DNA of 64,000 bases, from the NCBI GenBank assembly GCA_043762325.1, contig JAYUMU010000174.1:122115-186114 (forward strand), read 5' to 3'. Of this stretch, positions 34,206-43,324 are shown one piece after another. Below the pieces are notes generated by a model, which saw only the letters and a program-made list of their open reading frames with translations, was not told where the DNA came from and did no database searches. Source of the stretch: JANXSS01 sp025356535 (GTDB lineage: Bacteria > Pseudomonadota > Gammaproteobacteria > Burkholderiales > Burkholderiaceae_D). Every line of letters begins with the position of its first letter. The first letter of the stretch is position 1. A program made the translations under genes and the position numbers.

Positions 34206-36530
34206 ATGAATACCGTCGCGCCTGCGCGTAATGACTGGACGATAGCCAATTGCGACAATGAACCGGTGCAGACACCGGGTTGCGTGCAGTCGCATGGCGT
34301 GCTGCTGGTATTGCGACGCCAGGATCTGCGCATCAGGCAGGTGACCGACAACGCGGCAGCCGTGCTGGGACAATCAGCCGAGCAACTCCAGGGCCATGGC
34401 ATCGAGGCGATCATCGGCGCGGACGGGCAATGCGCACTGCTTGAATTGCTGCACAAGGAAACGGCCGATTGCAACCCGCTGCATCTGATGACGTTGCCCG
34501 GCCCGCAGGCCGGCGCACCCGGGCTCGATGTCGTCGTGCACACACTGGACGGCACCGTCGTCGTCGAAATCGAACCGGCCTGCAGTGCCGAGGCTGCCAT
34601 GCCGGACCATTACGCGCAGATCAAAAAGGCGGTATCGCGCTTGCAGACGGTCGATTGCCTGCAGCAGTTCTGCGAAGTCGCTGCCGCGGAACTCCGCGAG
34701 ATCACGGGCCTGGACCGCGTGATGGTCTACCGCTTTCACACCGATGGCCATGGCGAGGTGCTGGCCGAAAGCAGGCGCGCCGACCTGCCTTCATGGCACG
34801 GCCTGCACTATCCGGCGCAGGACATCCCCGTGCCCGTGCGTGAAATCTTCATGAAGACCTGGATCCGCCCGGTGGTCGACATTGCCGACACGCTGGCAAA
34901 CCTCGTGCCCCTGCTGAACCCGGATACCGGCGCGCCCCTGAACATGACGCACTGCGCCTTGCGGGGCGTAGCGAGCGTGCACACTGAATACCTTCGCAAC
35001 ATGGGCGTGACGGCGACGCTGACGATGGCCATTCGCAGCAGCGGCCGCCTGTGGGGCCTGATCGCCTGCCATCATTACGCCGGGCCAATGCACTTCACGC
35101 ATCACGGCCGCGCGGCATGCGAATTCCTGGCGCAGGTGGTGTCGCTGCAACTCCATGCAGTCGAAAACAACGAACATCGCACCTACCGGCTCAAGATCGA
35201 CGGCGTGCATCGGGCATTGATCGCAACCACCGCCCGCGAAGGCGGCCTGGTCAACCTGATCGACGGTACGCTGTCGCTGCTCGACGGCATCGACGCCGAT
35301 GGCGCCGCACTGTTCTACCTGGACCGCTGGTGGTGCATCGGAAACACGCCGACCGAAGATGAACTCGACACGTTGGGTCACTGGCTAACCTCCACCGTCC
35401 TGGCCGGCAGCGCGCATCCGCTCTACGCGACGGATCGGCTGACCCAGGTCTATCCACCGGCCGTGGCGTTTGCCAGCGCCGTGCGCGGCTTGCTGGCGGT
35501 GCCGGTTTCGCCCGATGGACACGATCCGCTGCTGTGGTTTCGTCCCGAAACCGTCCATACCGTCAGCTGGGGCGGCAATCCCTACGACAAGCCCGCGGCG
35601 CCGGGACCCGACGGCCCGCGCCTGACGCCGCGCCGCAGTTTCGAGCGCTACGTCGAGTCGGTGCGCCAACGCTCGCTTTTCTGGACACAGGTCGAGATCG
35701 ACGCGGCGACCGGATTGCGGCTGCAGGTTGCGGAAATCGTCGCCCGGCGGGCCGGGCGCGAAGTCGTGCTGCAAAGCGAACTCGCCCGCAGCAACGAAGA
35801 GCTCGATGCCTTCGCCTATATCGCCAGCCACGACCTGATGGAGCCGTTGCGCGGCATTCATCGCTATGCGCACCAGTTGCTTGAAGACGCCGCCCCGGCC
35901 AATGATGCGAGCCGTTCCAAGCTCGATGGCCTGGTACGGCTGACGCTGCGCATGGACAGCCTGCTCGACTCGATGCTGCATTTTTCCCGCATCGGCGGCA
36001 CCGCCCTGACGCTGGAAAACGTCGATCTCAACGAGGTCCTGGCAGAGACGCTCGACATCGTCGGCTCCCGCACCAGCGACAGCGATTCTGAAATCGTGGT
36101 GCCGCGAGCGCTGCCGACGGTGAGATGCGACCGCATGTGGTGCCGACAGATTTTTGTCAATCTCATCTCGAACGGCCTGAAATACACGGAGGCCGCGAAA
36201 AAACGCATCGAAATCGGCTACATCGCCCCCGGCGACATGCATCCGAGACCGAACTGCCCACCCGGACTGGAGACCCGGTGCATCTACTACGTGGCCGACA
36301 ACGGCATCGGCATCGGCATCGGCATACAGATAAAGCACTTCGATCAGATCTTCAAGCTGTTCAAGCGGCTTCACGCCCCCGATCGGTATGGCGGCGGCAG
36401 CGGCGCCGGGCTGACGATCGTGCGCAAGCTGGTGCAGCAGCATGGTGGCCGGATCTGGGTTGATTCGCTGGCAGAACGGGGATCGACTTTTTATTTCACG
36501 CTGGGCGAACCGGCAAAGCCGACGACATGA
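34206..36530 (+). CDS. Bacteriophytochrome histidine kinase 1
   Basis: 774 residues in the order PAS (about 10-110), GAF (130-310), PHY (320-500), HisKA (530-600), HATPase_c (640-770). Cys16 in ANCDNEPVQTPG is at the position of the biliverdin-attaching Cys of bacteriophytochromes. GAF carries the PAQDIP (Asp) and ACHHY (His) chromophore-pocket motifs; PHY has the tongue PRRSFERY. The kinase has His542 in ASHDLMEPLRG, a normal N-box NLISNGLKY, but an expanded GIGIGIGI in the G1 box. It should sense red/far-red light and phosphorylate a response regulator. ATG 34206 has GAAGGAA upstream. It overlaps the second phytochrome gene by four bases. Confidence 0.88.
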   Translation: MNTVAPARNDWTIANCDNEPVQTPGCVQSHGVLLVLRRQDLRIRQVTDNAAAVLGQSAEQLQGHGIEAIIGADGQCALLELLHKETADCNPLHLMTLPGPQAGAPGLDVVVHTLDGTVVVEIEPACSAEAAMPDHYAQIKKAVSRLQTVDCLQQFCEVAAAELREITGLDRVMVYRFHTDGHGEVLAESRRADLPSWHGLHYPAQDIPVPVREIFMKTWIRPVVDIADTLANLVPLLNPDTGAPLNMTHCALRGVASVHTEYLRNMGVTATLTMAIRSSGRLWGLIACHHYAGPMHFTHHGRAACEFLAQVVSLQLHAVENNEHRTYRLKIDGVHRALIATTAREGGLVNLIDGTLSLLDGIDADGAALFYLDRWWCIGNTPTEDELDTLGHWLTSTVLAGSAHPLYATDRLTQVYPPAVAFASAVRGLLAVPVSPDGHDPLLWFRPETVHTVSWGGNPYDKPAAPGPDGPRLTPRRSFERYVESVRQRSLFWTQVEIDAATGLRLQVAEIVARRAGREVVLQSELARSNEELDAFAYIASHDLMEPLRGIHRYAHQLLEDAAPANDASRSKLDGLVRLTLRMDSLLDSMLHFSRIGGTALTLENVDLNEVLAETLDIVGSRTSDSDSEIVVPRALPTVRCDRMWCRQIFVNLISNGLKYTEAAKKRIEIGYIAPGDMHPRPNCPPGLETRCIYYVADNGIGIGIGIQIKHFDQIFKLFKRLHAPDRYGGGSGAGLTIVRKLVQQHGGRIWVDSLAERGSTFYFTLGEPAKPTT
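36303..36326 (+). repeat. GGCATC hexanucleotide repeat inside the kinase ATP site
   Basis: Nearly four copies of GGCATC encode GIGIGIGI where histidine kinases normally have one DNGIGI (G1 box). The paralogous gene has only two copies at the same place (near 38670). The extra copies add four residues at the ATP-lid hinge. Confidence 0.8.
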
Positions 36531-38881
36531 CGATGACCAACGGTATGGCAAATGCGGTTTCTTTTGATCACCAGCCCTACAGCACGAAACGGCATGGCTT
36601 AAACATCACCAATTGCGACAGTGAACCGGTGCAAACGCCAGGCTGCGTGCAGACCCACGGCGCGTTGCTGGTGCTGCGCCTGAAAGACCTGAAAATCCTG
36701 CAGGCGAGCGAAAACGTCGAGGCGGTCCTCGGCCGGCCCGTCGAAACCATCCTCGAGGCGCCGGTTCGAACGGTCATCGGCGTCGACGGCGAGCACCGGT
36801 TGCGGGCCATGCTGGCCGCGCGACCGATCGATTGCAATCCGGCGTACCTGATGAGCCTGCCTGGCGCGCATGGCGACGCCGCCGCCGCCATTCTTCTTGA
36901 CGTGACTGCCCACACCATCGACGGTGTCGTGATCCTGGAGTTCGAGGCAACGGGTCGCACCAACGCGCTGAGCCTGGACTATTACGAACTGGTCAAGAAG
37001 ACCGTCGCCCGGCTCCAGCGTGCCAACACGCTGCTGGAGCTATGCGATCTGGCCACGCAGGAGATCTTCGAACTGACCGGCATGGACCGGGTGATGGTCT
37101 ATAAATTTCACGAGGACGGCCATGGCGAGGTGTTCGCCGAAAGCAAGCGCCCCGAGCTGATGTCCTGGATCGGCCTGCACTATCCGGCAGAAGACATTCC
37201 CAAGCCGGCACGCGATGTCTTTACCAGGACATGGTTGCGGCCGATTCCGGACATGGCCAACGTGCTCGCGGAGATGGTGCCCCTGGTGAACCCCGATACC
37301 GGCATTGCGCTCGACATGACGTACTGCTTCCTGCGCGGCGTCTCCAGGATGTGCTCCGAATATTATTCGAACATGGGTGTCACGGCCACGCTCACCATGT
37401 CGATTCGCCGCGGCGACCATCTGTGGGGCCTGATCTCCTGCACGTATTCGGGCGGACCGAAATATTTTTCCTACGAGGTGCGCGCCACCTGCGAGTTTCT
37501 GGCACAGGTGGTCTCGCTGCACCACAATGCGGCGGAAGACAGGGAACATCTCATCTATCGGCTAAAGCTCGAGGGCGTTCATCAGCAGCTGCTGGCGCAT
37601 GCCGTTCGTGAAGGCAGCGTGTCTGCACTGATCGGCAACACGCCTTCGCTGCTCGATGGCATCGATGCAGGCGGCGCGGCGTTGCGCCACAACGAACGCT
37701 GGCGTTGCGTGGGAAATACGCCCGGTCTGGCGCAACTCGACGGCCTCGGCCAGTGGCTTGCAAAGGTAAAGTTCCCGGCCGCTCTTCCGCTGCTGTATGC
37801 AACCGATTGCCTGGTGCGCGACTATCCGCCGGCGGCGGCGTTCGTCGATCTTGGCAGCGGCCTGCTGGCATTGCCGCTGTCTCCCGGCGGCCAGGACCTG
37901 ATGCTGTGGTTCAAGCCGGAGACGATGCATACCGTGAACTGGGGCGGCGATCCGCATGACAAGCACGTGGTCACGGGTCCGAACGGGCCGCGGCTCAGTC
38001 CTCGCACCAGCTTTGCATTGTTCGTCGAATCGGTACGCCAACGATGCCTGCCGTGGAAGCCGGTCGAGCTCGAAGCGGTGGCGAGGCTGCGACTGCATCT
38101 GGTCGAAATGGTGGTCGAATATGCGCAGCAGCGCTCGCTGCTGTACGCGGAACTGGCGCGCAGCAACGATGAACTCGACTCCTTCAAACATATCGCCCGG
38201 CACGATTTGAAGGAACCCCTGCGCGGCATTCATCAATACGCGGCGCAGTTGATGGAAGACGCCGTGCTCGTCGACGACAGGGACCGCAGCAAGCTGGAGC
38301 GGATGCTGCGCCTGGCGCGACGCATGGACAGCCTGCTCGACTCGCTGCTGCATTTCTCGCATGTGGGCGAGCCGGGCATCGCGCATGAAATGGTCGATCT
38401 CAACGAGGTCGCCAGCGAGGCCATGGCAATGGCCGGCGGCCCGGCAGACGGGCAGCTGGAATGGGTGGTGCCACGCCCCCTGCCCACGACGCACTGCAAT
38501 CGCAGCTGGTGCCGTGAAATCTTCGTCAATCTGCTGTCGAACGCCTTGCAGTATTGCGACGCGGCTCGCAAGCGCATCGAAATCGGCGCCATCGCCGCCG
38601 GGGAAGCCCACGCCAGGCCCGGCTGTCCGCCAGGCTCTGCCGGCCACATGATCTATTACGTGGCCGACAACGGCATCGGCATCGAGGAAAAATACTACGC
38701 GCAGATATTCAAGCTGTTCAAGCGATTGCACGGGCGCGACGAATACGGCGGCGGCATCGGCGCAGGATTGACCGTGGTGCAGAAACTGGTGGAACGGCAG
38801 GGCGGCAAAATCTGGCTCGAGTCGCTGCCAGGCACGGGTACGACCTTTTACTTTACGCTGCCCGGCGAGAGGACGCGTTAG
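36527..38881 (+). CDS. Bacteriophytochrome histidine kinase 2
   Basis: The 784-residue protein has the same PAS-GAF-PHY-HisKA-HATPase_c order and is clearly a tandem duplicate of the preceding gene (matching NCDSEPVQTPGCVQTHG, GLHYPAEDIP, RLSPRTSFALFVESVRQR). Predicted biliverdin Cys is Cys30. At the GAF His position the sequence reads LISCTYSGG instead of ACHHY, so the usual chromophore-contacting His appears replaced. The kinase His559 in ARHDLKEPLRG, N-box NLLSNALQY and DNGIGIEEKYY are canonical. It overlaps the upstream gene (ATGA) and abuts the hybrid regulator gene, forming a three-gene light-response operon. Confidence 0.88.
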   Translation: MTMTNGMANAVSFDHQPYSTKRHGLNITNCDSEPVQTPGCVQTHGALLVLRLKDLKILQASENVEAVLGRPVETILEAPVRTVIGVDGEHRLRAMLAARPIDCNPAYLMSLPGAHGDAAAAILLDVTAHTIDGVVILEFEATGRTNALSLDYYELVKKTVARLQRANTLLELCDLATQEIFELTGMDRVMVYKFHEDGHGEVFAESKRPELMSWIGLHYPAEDIPKPARDVFTRTWLRPIPDMANVLAEMVPLVNPDTGIALDMTYCFLRGVSRMCSEYYSNMGVTATLTMSIRRGDHLWGLISCTYSGGPKYFSYEVRATCEFLAQVVSLHHNAAEDREHLIYRLKLEGVHQQLLAHAVREGSVSALIGNTPSLLDGIDAGGAALRHNERWRCVGNTPGLAQLDGLGQWLAKVKFPAALPLLYATDCLVRDYPPAAAFVDLGSGLLALPLSPGGQDLMLWFKPETMHTVNWGGDPHDKHVVTGPNGPRLSPRTSFALFVESVRQRCLPWKPVELEAVARLRLHLVEMVVEYAQQRSLLYAELARSNDELDSFKHIARHDLKEPLRGIHQYAAQLMEDAVLVDDRDRSKLERMLRLARRMDSLLDSLLHFSHVGEPGIAHEMVDLNEVASEAMAMAGGPADGQLEWVVPRPLPTTHCNRSWCREIFVNLLSNALQYCDAARKRIEIGAIAAGEAHARPGCPPGSAGHMIYYVADNGIGIEEKYYAQIFKLFKRLHGRDEYGGGIGAGLTVVQKLVERQGGKIWLESLPGTGTTFYFTLPGERTR

Positions 38882-40456
38882 ATGAAGTCGGGCTGGCATG
38901 TCCTGATCGTCGACGACAGTCCGGACGACCGGGACGAAATACAGCGACTCCTGCTGCGTGGCTCGGAGCGCCGCTATTTCTTTACCGAAGCTGCAACCGG
39001 CGCAGCAGGAATCGAGGCCGTGCGTGGCGCGGCGCTAATGCCCGATTGTATCGTCCTCGATTTCAATCTGCATGACATGGACGCACTGGAGGTCCTGGCC
39101 AGTATCGCTGCGCCGGACGGCTCGCCGGTCTGTCCGATCGTGGTCCTGACTGGCGGCACCGGGTCGAAGGCGGGTCGCCTGGTCCTGCGTGCGGGCGCGC
39201 AGGACTATATTTCGAAAGGCGGGTTGACCCCGCCTGTGCTGACCCGCGTTCTCGAAAACTCCGTCGAACGTTTTGCCATGGCCCAGGATGCCCTGCATCA
39301 AAACGCCGCGCAGGCGCGGGACGAAAAAACATTGTCCGCGGCCCATCGGCGCAGGGATGCATTCACGGCGCTGGTGGCGCAGGCGTTGCGCAATCCGCTG
39401 GCGTCGGTGTCGACCGACCTGCAGATGCTGCGCCTGGCAAGCGACGCGCGCGCGTCGCCGCAAGAAATCACGATCCTGGAACGCCGGCTCGGTCACGTGC
39501 AGCACCTGATCGATGCGCTGCTGGACGTCTCGCGTTTTGCCGACGGCAAGATACTGCTGCGCGTCCAGGGCACGCCGGTAAGCGCCGTTGTCGAACAGGT
39601 CGTGAAGGCCGCGCGGCCGATGATCGCCGCCAGGCGCCATACATTCAATGTCGAGCTGCCGCCGGAGCCGCTCCAGGTGGAACTGGAGGCGTCGAAGCTT
39701 GCCCGGATAATCGAAGTCCTGGCCAATAATTCTGCAAGATACAGCACCGACGGCAGCGACATCACGCTGTCGGCACGACAGGATGGCGGCGAAGTCGTCC
39801 TGCGTGTTGCCGACACGGGCCTGCACATTGCCGGCAACGTGCACGGTCAGATCTTCGGCGGCGTTGCGTTGGTGGCGCGCACGTTCGAGCCGGAACGCGA
39901 CGCTCTGGCGGTCGGCCTGCGTCTCATGCGGCAACTGATCGAGATGCACGGCGGTACGCTGGTCATCGAAAATACGGCAACCGGCAACGGCAGTGTCTTC
40001 ACGAACCGGCTGCCGGTTGCGATGGTTACGGTCGACTGCAAGCGCGACATGGCCGCAGACCTGCCGGTGGCCGCAAGAGGCCGTCGCATCCTGATCGTCG
40101 ACGACCATGTGGATGGCGCCATGATGCTGGCCACGCTGCTCGGTCTTTCGGGTCATGCGACGCGCACGGTCTTTGCCGGCGAAGACGCGGCAGCGGCGGC
40201 CATGCAGTTCGATGCAGAAGTGATCTTTCTCGATATCGGACTGCCGGGACTGGATGGCCACGACGTCGCCCGGCAGATTCGTGCAACGCCGGCTTTACGG
40301 GACACCGTGCTCATTGCGCTGACCGGGCGCGGTGGCCCGGACGCCCTTCGGCAATCGCGGGAAGCCGGCTTCGATCATCACCTGACGAAGCCGGCCGAGT
40401 TCGCAGCCATCGCTGCACTGCTTGCCGGGCTGGAGGTCGCTGGCGTCGGCCCCTAA
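38882..40456 (+). CDS. REC-(degenerate histidine kinase)-REC hybrid regulator
   Basis: 524 residues. Receiver 1 (about 5-128) has DD at 11-12, phospho-acceptor Asp60 and Lys in YISKGG. The middle (about 155-375) aligns with hybrid kinases but the H-box AHELRNPL reads AQALRNPL, with Gln167 in place of the phosphorylated His. G1 reads DTGLHI instead of DNGIGI, the F box is lost, and the GGxGIGL lid reads RDALAVGL. Receiver 2 (about 398-515) has DD, Asp451 and Lys in LTKPAEF. So both receivers look active while the kinase does not. It begins one base after the second phytochrome stop and is a likely phosphate acceptor or phosphate sink for the two photosensors. Confidence 0.85.
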   Translation: MKSGWHVLIVDDSPDDRDEIQRLLLRGSERRYFFTEAATGAAGIEAVRGAALMPDCIVLDFNLHDMDALEVLASIAAPDGSPVCPIVVLTGGTGSKAGRLVLRAGAQDYISKGGLTPPVLTRVLENSVERFAMAQDALHQNAAQARDEKTLSAAHRRRDAFTALVAQALRNPLASVSTDLQMLRLASDARASPQEITILERRLGHVQHLIDALLDVSRFADGKILLRVQGTPVSAVVEQVVKAARPMIAARRHTFNVELPPEPLQVELEASKLARIIEVLANNSARYSTDGSDITLSARQDGGEVVLRVADTGLHIAGNVHGQIFGGVALVARTFEPERDALAVGLRLMRQLIEMHGGTLVIENTATGNGSVFTNRLPVAMVTVDCKRDMAADLPVAARGRRILIVDDHVDGAMMLATLLGLSGHATRTVFAGEDAAAAAMQFDAEVIFLDIGLPGLDGHDVARQIRATPALRDTVLIALTGRGGPDALRQSREAGFDHHLTKPAEFAAIAALLAGLEVAGVGP

Positions 40457-40625
40457 GCTGTGTTTGACAGGCTGCTGCGCGCTCCGGCCTTGCACTGCCG
40501 CCCGAATCGATACGCATCACGCGTACACCATTTCGAATTCTGCTCTAGCGCCGAACGCAGCGGGCCGCACCAGGGCGGGCGGAAGCGTGAGGGAGATGAC
40601 GCTACGCCTGAGCATCAGCATTGCC

Positions 40626-41795
40626 TCAGACGGTGCGAAGCGAAAAAACCAGCAGGCCGACGATGGCGGCCGCCGCAATGACAACCGGTTCCTGCAGCTT
40701 CTTGAATTTCCAAAGCAAAAGGATCGTCGCCAGCGCGATCAAGACGGTGGGCAGGTCGACGATGGAGCGCCTGGCAATGACGATGACCGAGCCGGTGATG
40801 GCGCCGATGGCGGCGGCCGTGATGCCGTCCACAAACGCAATCACGCCGGGCACCCTGCCGTATTTCTTGAAGTAGGGCGCGGGGATGATGGTGAACAGGT
40901 AGCAGGGAACGAAGGTGGCCAGCGCGGCCACGAGCGCGCCGGGAAATCCTGCGATCAGGTAGCCGATGAAGCCCACCGTGATGACCACCGGGCCGGGCGT
41001 GATCATGGCAACGGCGACCGCATCGACGAACTGCTTGTCGTTCAGCCAGTGGTGCTCAGTGACGACACCGCCGTACAGGAACGGCACGATCGCCAGGCCC
41101 GAGCCGAAGACGAAGGCACCGGCCTTGGCGAAGAAAATGCCGATCTGCGTCAGCAGTCCCATGTCGATGGTGCCGAGAAAACTGCCTGCCATGGGCACCT
41201 GGGTGAGTGCGGCAACGTTGAGATTTTTCCGGCCCAGCCACGCCGGTGGTGCGCGCAGCAGCCAGACCAGAATGCCGGCGGCGATGAACAGCCATGCGAT
41301 TTCCGACTCGGTGATCACCGTGACGATAGCCAGCAGCAGGTAGATCGCCCACAGCAGCTTGTCGCGGCCAATGCTTTTTTGCGTCAGTTTTCTGGCGCTC
41401 ATGGCGATGATGCCGATGACGGCAGCGCCCACGCCATAAAACACCGCCTGCATCCACGACAGGCCGCCAAAACGCATGTAGGCCCAGCCCAGCGCCACCA
41501 CCATCAGGAACGACGGCAGCACGAAGGCGATGCCGGCCAGCGTGGCGCCGAGGATGCGGTAATGCACGTAGCCCATGTAGATGCCCAGCTGCGCGGCAAG
41601 CGGCCCGGGCGCCAGCTGCGCCAGGGCCAACCCCTCCTTGTAATCTTCCTGGCTGATCCATTTGCGCTCGTCGACCAGGTCGCGCTGCATGTAGCCGACC
41701 AGCGCCACCGGCCCGCCGAAGCCGAGGGCGCCCAGGCGCAGCATGTACAGCACCATCTGCAGAAGGGAATACGGTGCGGGCGCCGGCTGATTCAT
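40626..41795 (-). CDS. chrA: Chromate transporter ChrA (two-domain CHR family)
   Basis: The 389-residue polytopic protein is made of two homologous halves. The N-terminal half has GFGGPVALVGYMQ, then the LAQLAPGPLAAQLGIYMGY motif; the C-terminal half repeats this as FVFGSGLAIVPFLYGG and MITPGPVVITVGFIGY. This is the long-chain ChrA layout with about 10-12 helices; ChrA exports chromate and is sensitive to sulphate. A GAGAGGAA ribosome site precedes the ATG. It is divergent from the molybdate genes and convergent with the phytochrome operon. Confidence 0.9.
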   Translation of the reverse strand: MNQPAPAPYSLLQMVLYMLRLGALGFGGPVALVGYMQRDLVDERKWISQEDYKEGLALAQLAPGPLAAQLGIYMGYVHYRILGATLAGIAFVLPSFLMVVALGWAYMRFGGLSWMQAVFYGVGAAVIGIIAMSARKLTQKSIGRDKLLWAIYLLLAIVTVITESEIAWLFIAAGILVWLLRAPPAWLGRKNLNVAALTQVPMAGSFLGTIDMGLLTQIGIFFAKAGAFVFGSGLAIVPFLYGGVVTEHHWLNDKQFVDAVAVAMITPGPVVITVGFIGYLIAGFPGALVAALATFVPCYLFTIIPAPYFKKYGRVPGVIAFVDGITAAAIGAITGSVIVIARRSIVDLPTVLIALATILLLWKFKKLQEPVVIAAAAIVGLLVFSLRTV

Positions 41796-42142
41796 TTCAA
41801 TGTTCCTCTCTGTTAGTGTGCATGCAGCGTCGTCGGCAACGCTGGCGCAGCACGGGCAGTCGGCTGGCGTATCGAGCCAGGCAACGGCAGCGCTGCAGGC
41901 GATGGAAACGGCAGATCGGCCCCCCGCCGGCGCTCCTGCCCGACCCGACCCGACCGGGCCGTGCGTCGTTTCGTCCTTGCCGGCGTACTTTCACGGCCGC
42001 TGGCCCGACAACGCTTTCGGCGGATCTGCAGCGCAGCCGTATCTTCACGGCCTCATGCCAAGTATCCTTGCACTTGACCAGGATATCGGCGAAAACGAAC
42101 CAGGTTCGATTATGACAGTCACCTGCAACTAAGGGCTTTTCG
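41796..42142. other. 347-base divergent region between chrA and the ModE-like gene
   Basis: No convincing gene; a 110-codon plus frame at 41800-42132 starts inside the chrA ribosome site and reads like non-coding sequence. The region must hold both divergent promoters. AAGGGCTTTTCG just before 42143 is the ribosome site of the regulator. I see no clear ModE box here. Confidence 0.45.
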
Positions 42143-42493
42143 ATGAAGGGCAAAATCGACGTGAAGGTGCGGATCCTGGCTGGAGAGGAAATCGCGTTCG
42201 GCCCCGGCAAGGCGGACCTGCTCGACGCGATCGCCCGCGAAGGCTCGATCAGCGCCGCCGCCCGGGCCATGAACATGTCCTACCGGCGCGCATGGTTAAT
42301 GGTGGACACGATGAACCGAGCGTTTCGCGACCCGCTGATCGCTACGGCAGCAGGCGGGCAAAAAGGTGGCGGCGCGCATGTCACGGCGAACGGACATGCC
42401 GTGCTGTCGCGGTATCGGAACATGCAGCAGGCCGCGCGCGCGGCGCTGGAAGCGGATCAGCTTGCAATGGTCGCGCTGCTCGGTCCCCGCTGA
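42143..42493 (+). CDS. Single-domain ModE-like molybdate regulator (winged HTH only)
   Basis: The 116-residue product matches the N-terminal DNA-binding domain of ModE: KADLLDAIAREGSISAAARAMNMSYRRAWLMVDTMN is the helix-turn-helix and wing, followed by the GGQKGGGAHVTANGHAVLSRYR stretch. The C-terminal molybdate-binding Mop/TOBE repeats of full ModE (about 260 residues) are absent, so molybdate sensing must occur otherwise or be indirect. It is directly upstream of modABC and an inverted repeat resembling a ModE box. Confidence 0.85.
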   Translation: MKGKIDVKVRILAGEEIAFGPGKADLLDAIAREGSISAAARAMNMSYRRAWLMVDTMNRAFRDPLIATAAGGQKGGGAHVTANGHAVLSRYRNMQQAARAALEADQLAMVALLGPR

Positions 42494-42524
42494 CGCACCT
42501 GCGGCCATGCGCTGTACCGGCAAG

Positions 42525-42546
42525 GCTATATCTGGCAGAATACAGC
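42525..42546. promoter_or_regulatory. Candidate ModE-type operator upstream of modA
   Basis: An inverted repeat GCTATAT - 8 bases - ATACAGC (6 of 7 arm positions pair) lies 25 bases before the modA ATG. The half-site resembles the GCTATATA arm of the known E. coli ModE box. Function is inferred from likeness and location. Confidence 0.45.
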
Positions 42547-42571
42547 GCATACGAACTTGCCGGAGCGCCCC

Positions 42572-43315
42572 ATGTACCGTTGCATATCAATACTGGCGCT
42601 GGCCGCCTGTACCGGCCTGGCCCACGCCGACGACGTACAGGTCGCCGTTGCCGCCAACTTTGCCGGCCCCATGCAAAAGATCGCTGCGCAGTTCGAACGC
42701 GACACCGGCCACAAGGCGGTCGTCGTCTCGGGTGCGACCGGCAAGTTCTATGCACAGATCAAAAATGGCGCGCCCTTCGAAGTGTTTCTGTCGGCCGATG
42801 ACGAGATACCGATGCGACTCGAAAAGGAAGGGGCGGCGGTTGCCGGCAGCCGTTTCACCTATGCCATCGGCCGGCTCGTGCTCTGGAGTGCGAAACCGGA
42901 AACGGTCGATGCGCAGGGCGCCGTCCTCAGGAATGGCAATTTCGCGCACCTGGCGCTCGCCAACCCCAGGCTCGCACCCTATGGCGCGGCTGCCGTGCAG
43001 ACCCTGACGGCACTGGGCCTGCTCGACGCGATCGCGCCCCGATTCGTCCAGGCTGAAAACATCGCGCAAGCCTATCAGTTCGTCGCAACCGGCAATGCGG
43101 CGCTCGGCTTTGTAGCGATGTCGCAGGTCTTCGACGACGGCAGGCTGAAATCCGGCTCGGCCTGGATCGTGCCGGCGAAACTTTACCGGCCGATTCGCCA
43201 GGATGCCGTGCTCCTGGAAAAGGGCAGGGACAAGCCGGCCGCCGCCGCGCTCCTGAAATACCTGCAGAGCGAACCGGTCAGGATGCTGATCAAGTCATAT
43301 GGTTACGACCTCTAG
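42572..43315 (+). CDS. modA: Molybdate ABC transporter substrate-binding protein ModA
   Basis: The 247-residue product has a signal peptide (MYRCISILALAACTGLAHA) and the ModA pattern: VAVAANFAGPMQKIAAQFERDTGH (oxyanion loop), SGATGKFYAQIKNGAPFEVFLSAD, and the C-terminal VGFVAMSQV-like and AAALLKYLQSEPVRMLIKSYGY helix. It captures molybdate or tungstate in the periplasm for ModBC. ATG 42572 has CGGAG seven bases upstream; an in-frame TTG at 42557 is less likely. Confidence 0.92.
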   Translation: MYRCISILALAACTGLAHADDVQVAVAANFAGPMQKIAAQFERDTGHKAVVVSGATGKFYAQIKNGAPFEVFLSADDEIPMRLEKEGAAVAGSRFTYAIGRLVLWSAKPETVDAQGAVLRNGNFAHLALANPRLAPYGAAAVQTLTALGLLDAIAPRFVQAENIAQAYQFVATGNAALGFVAMSQVFDDGRLKSGSAWIVPAKLYRPIRQDAVLLEKGRDKPAAAALLKYLQSEPVRMLIKSYGYDL

Positions 43316-43324
43316 CGCCGCGTG

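Noticed and set aside
41800..42132. A 110-codon plus-strand frame between chrA and the ModE-like gene
   Set aside because: It starts inside the chrA ribosome site, has no ribosome site of its own and shows no domain or signal; the region is better read as divergent promoters.
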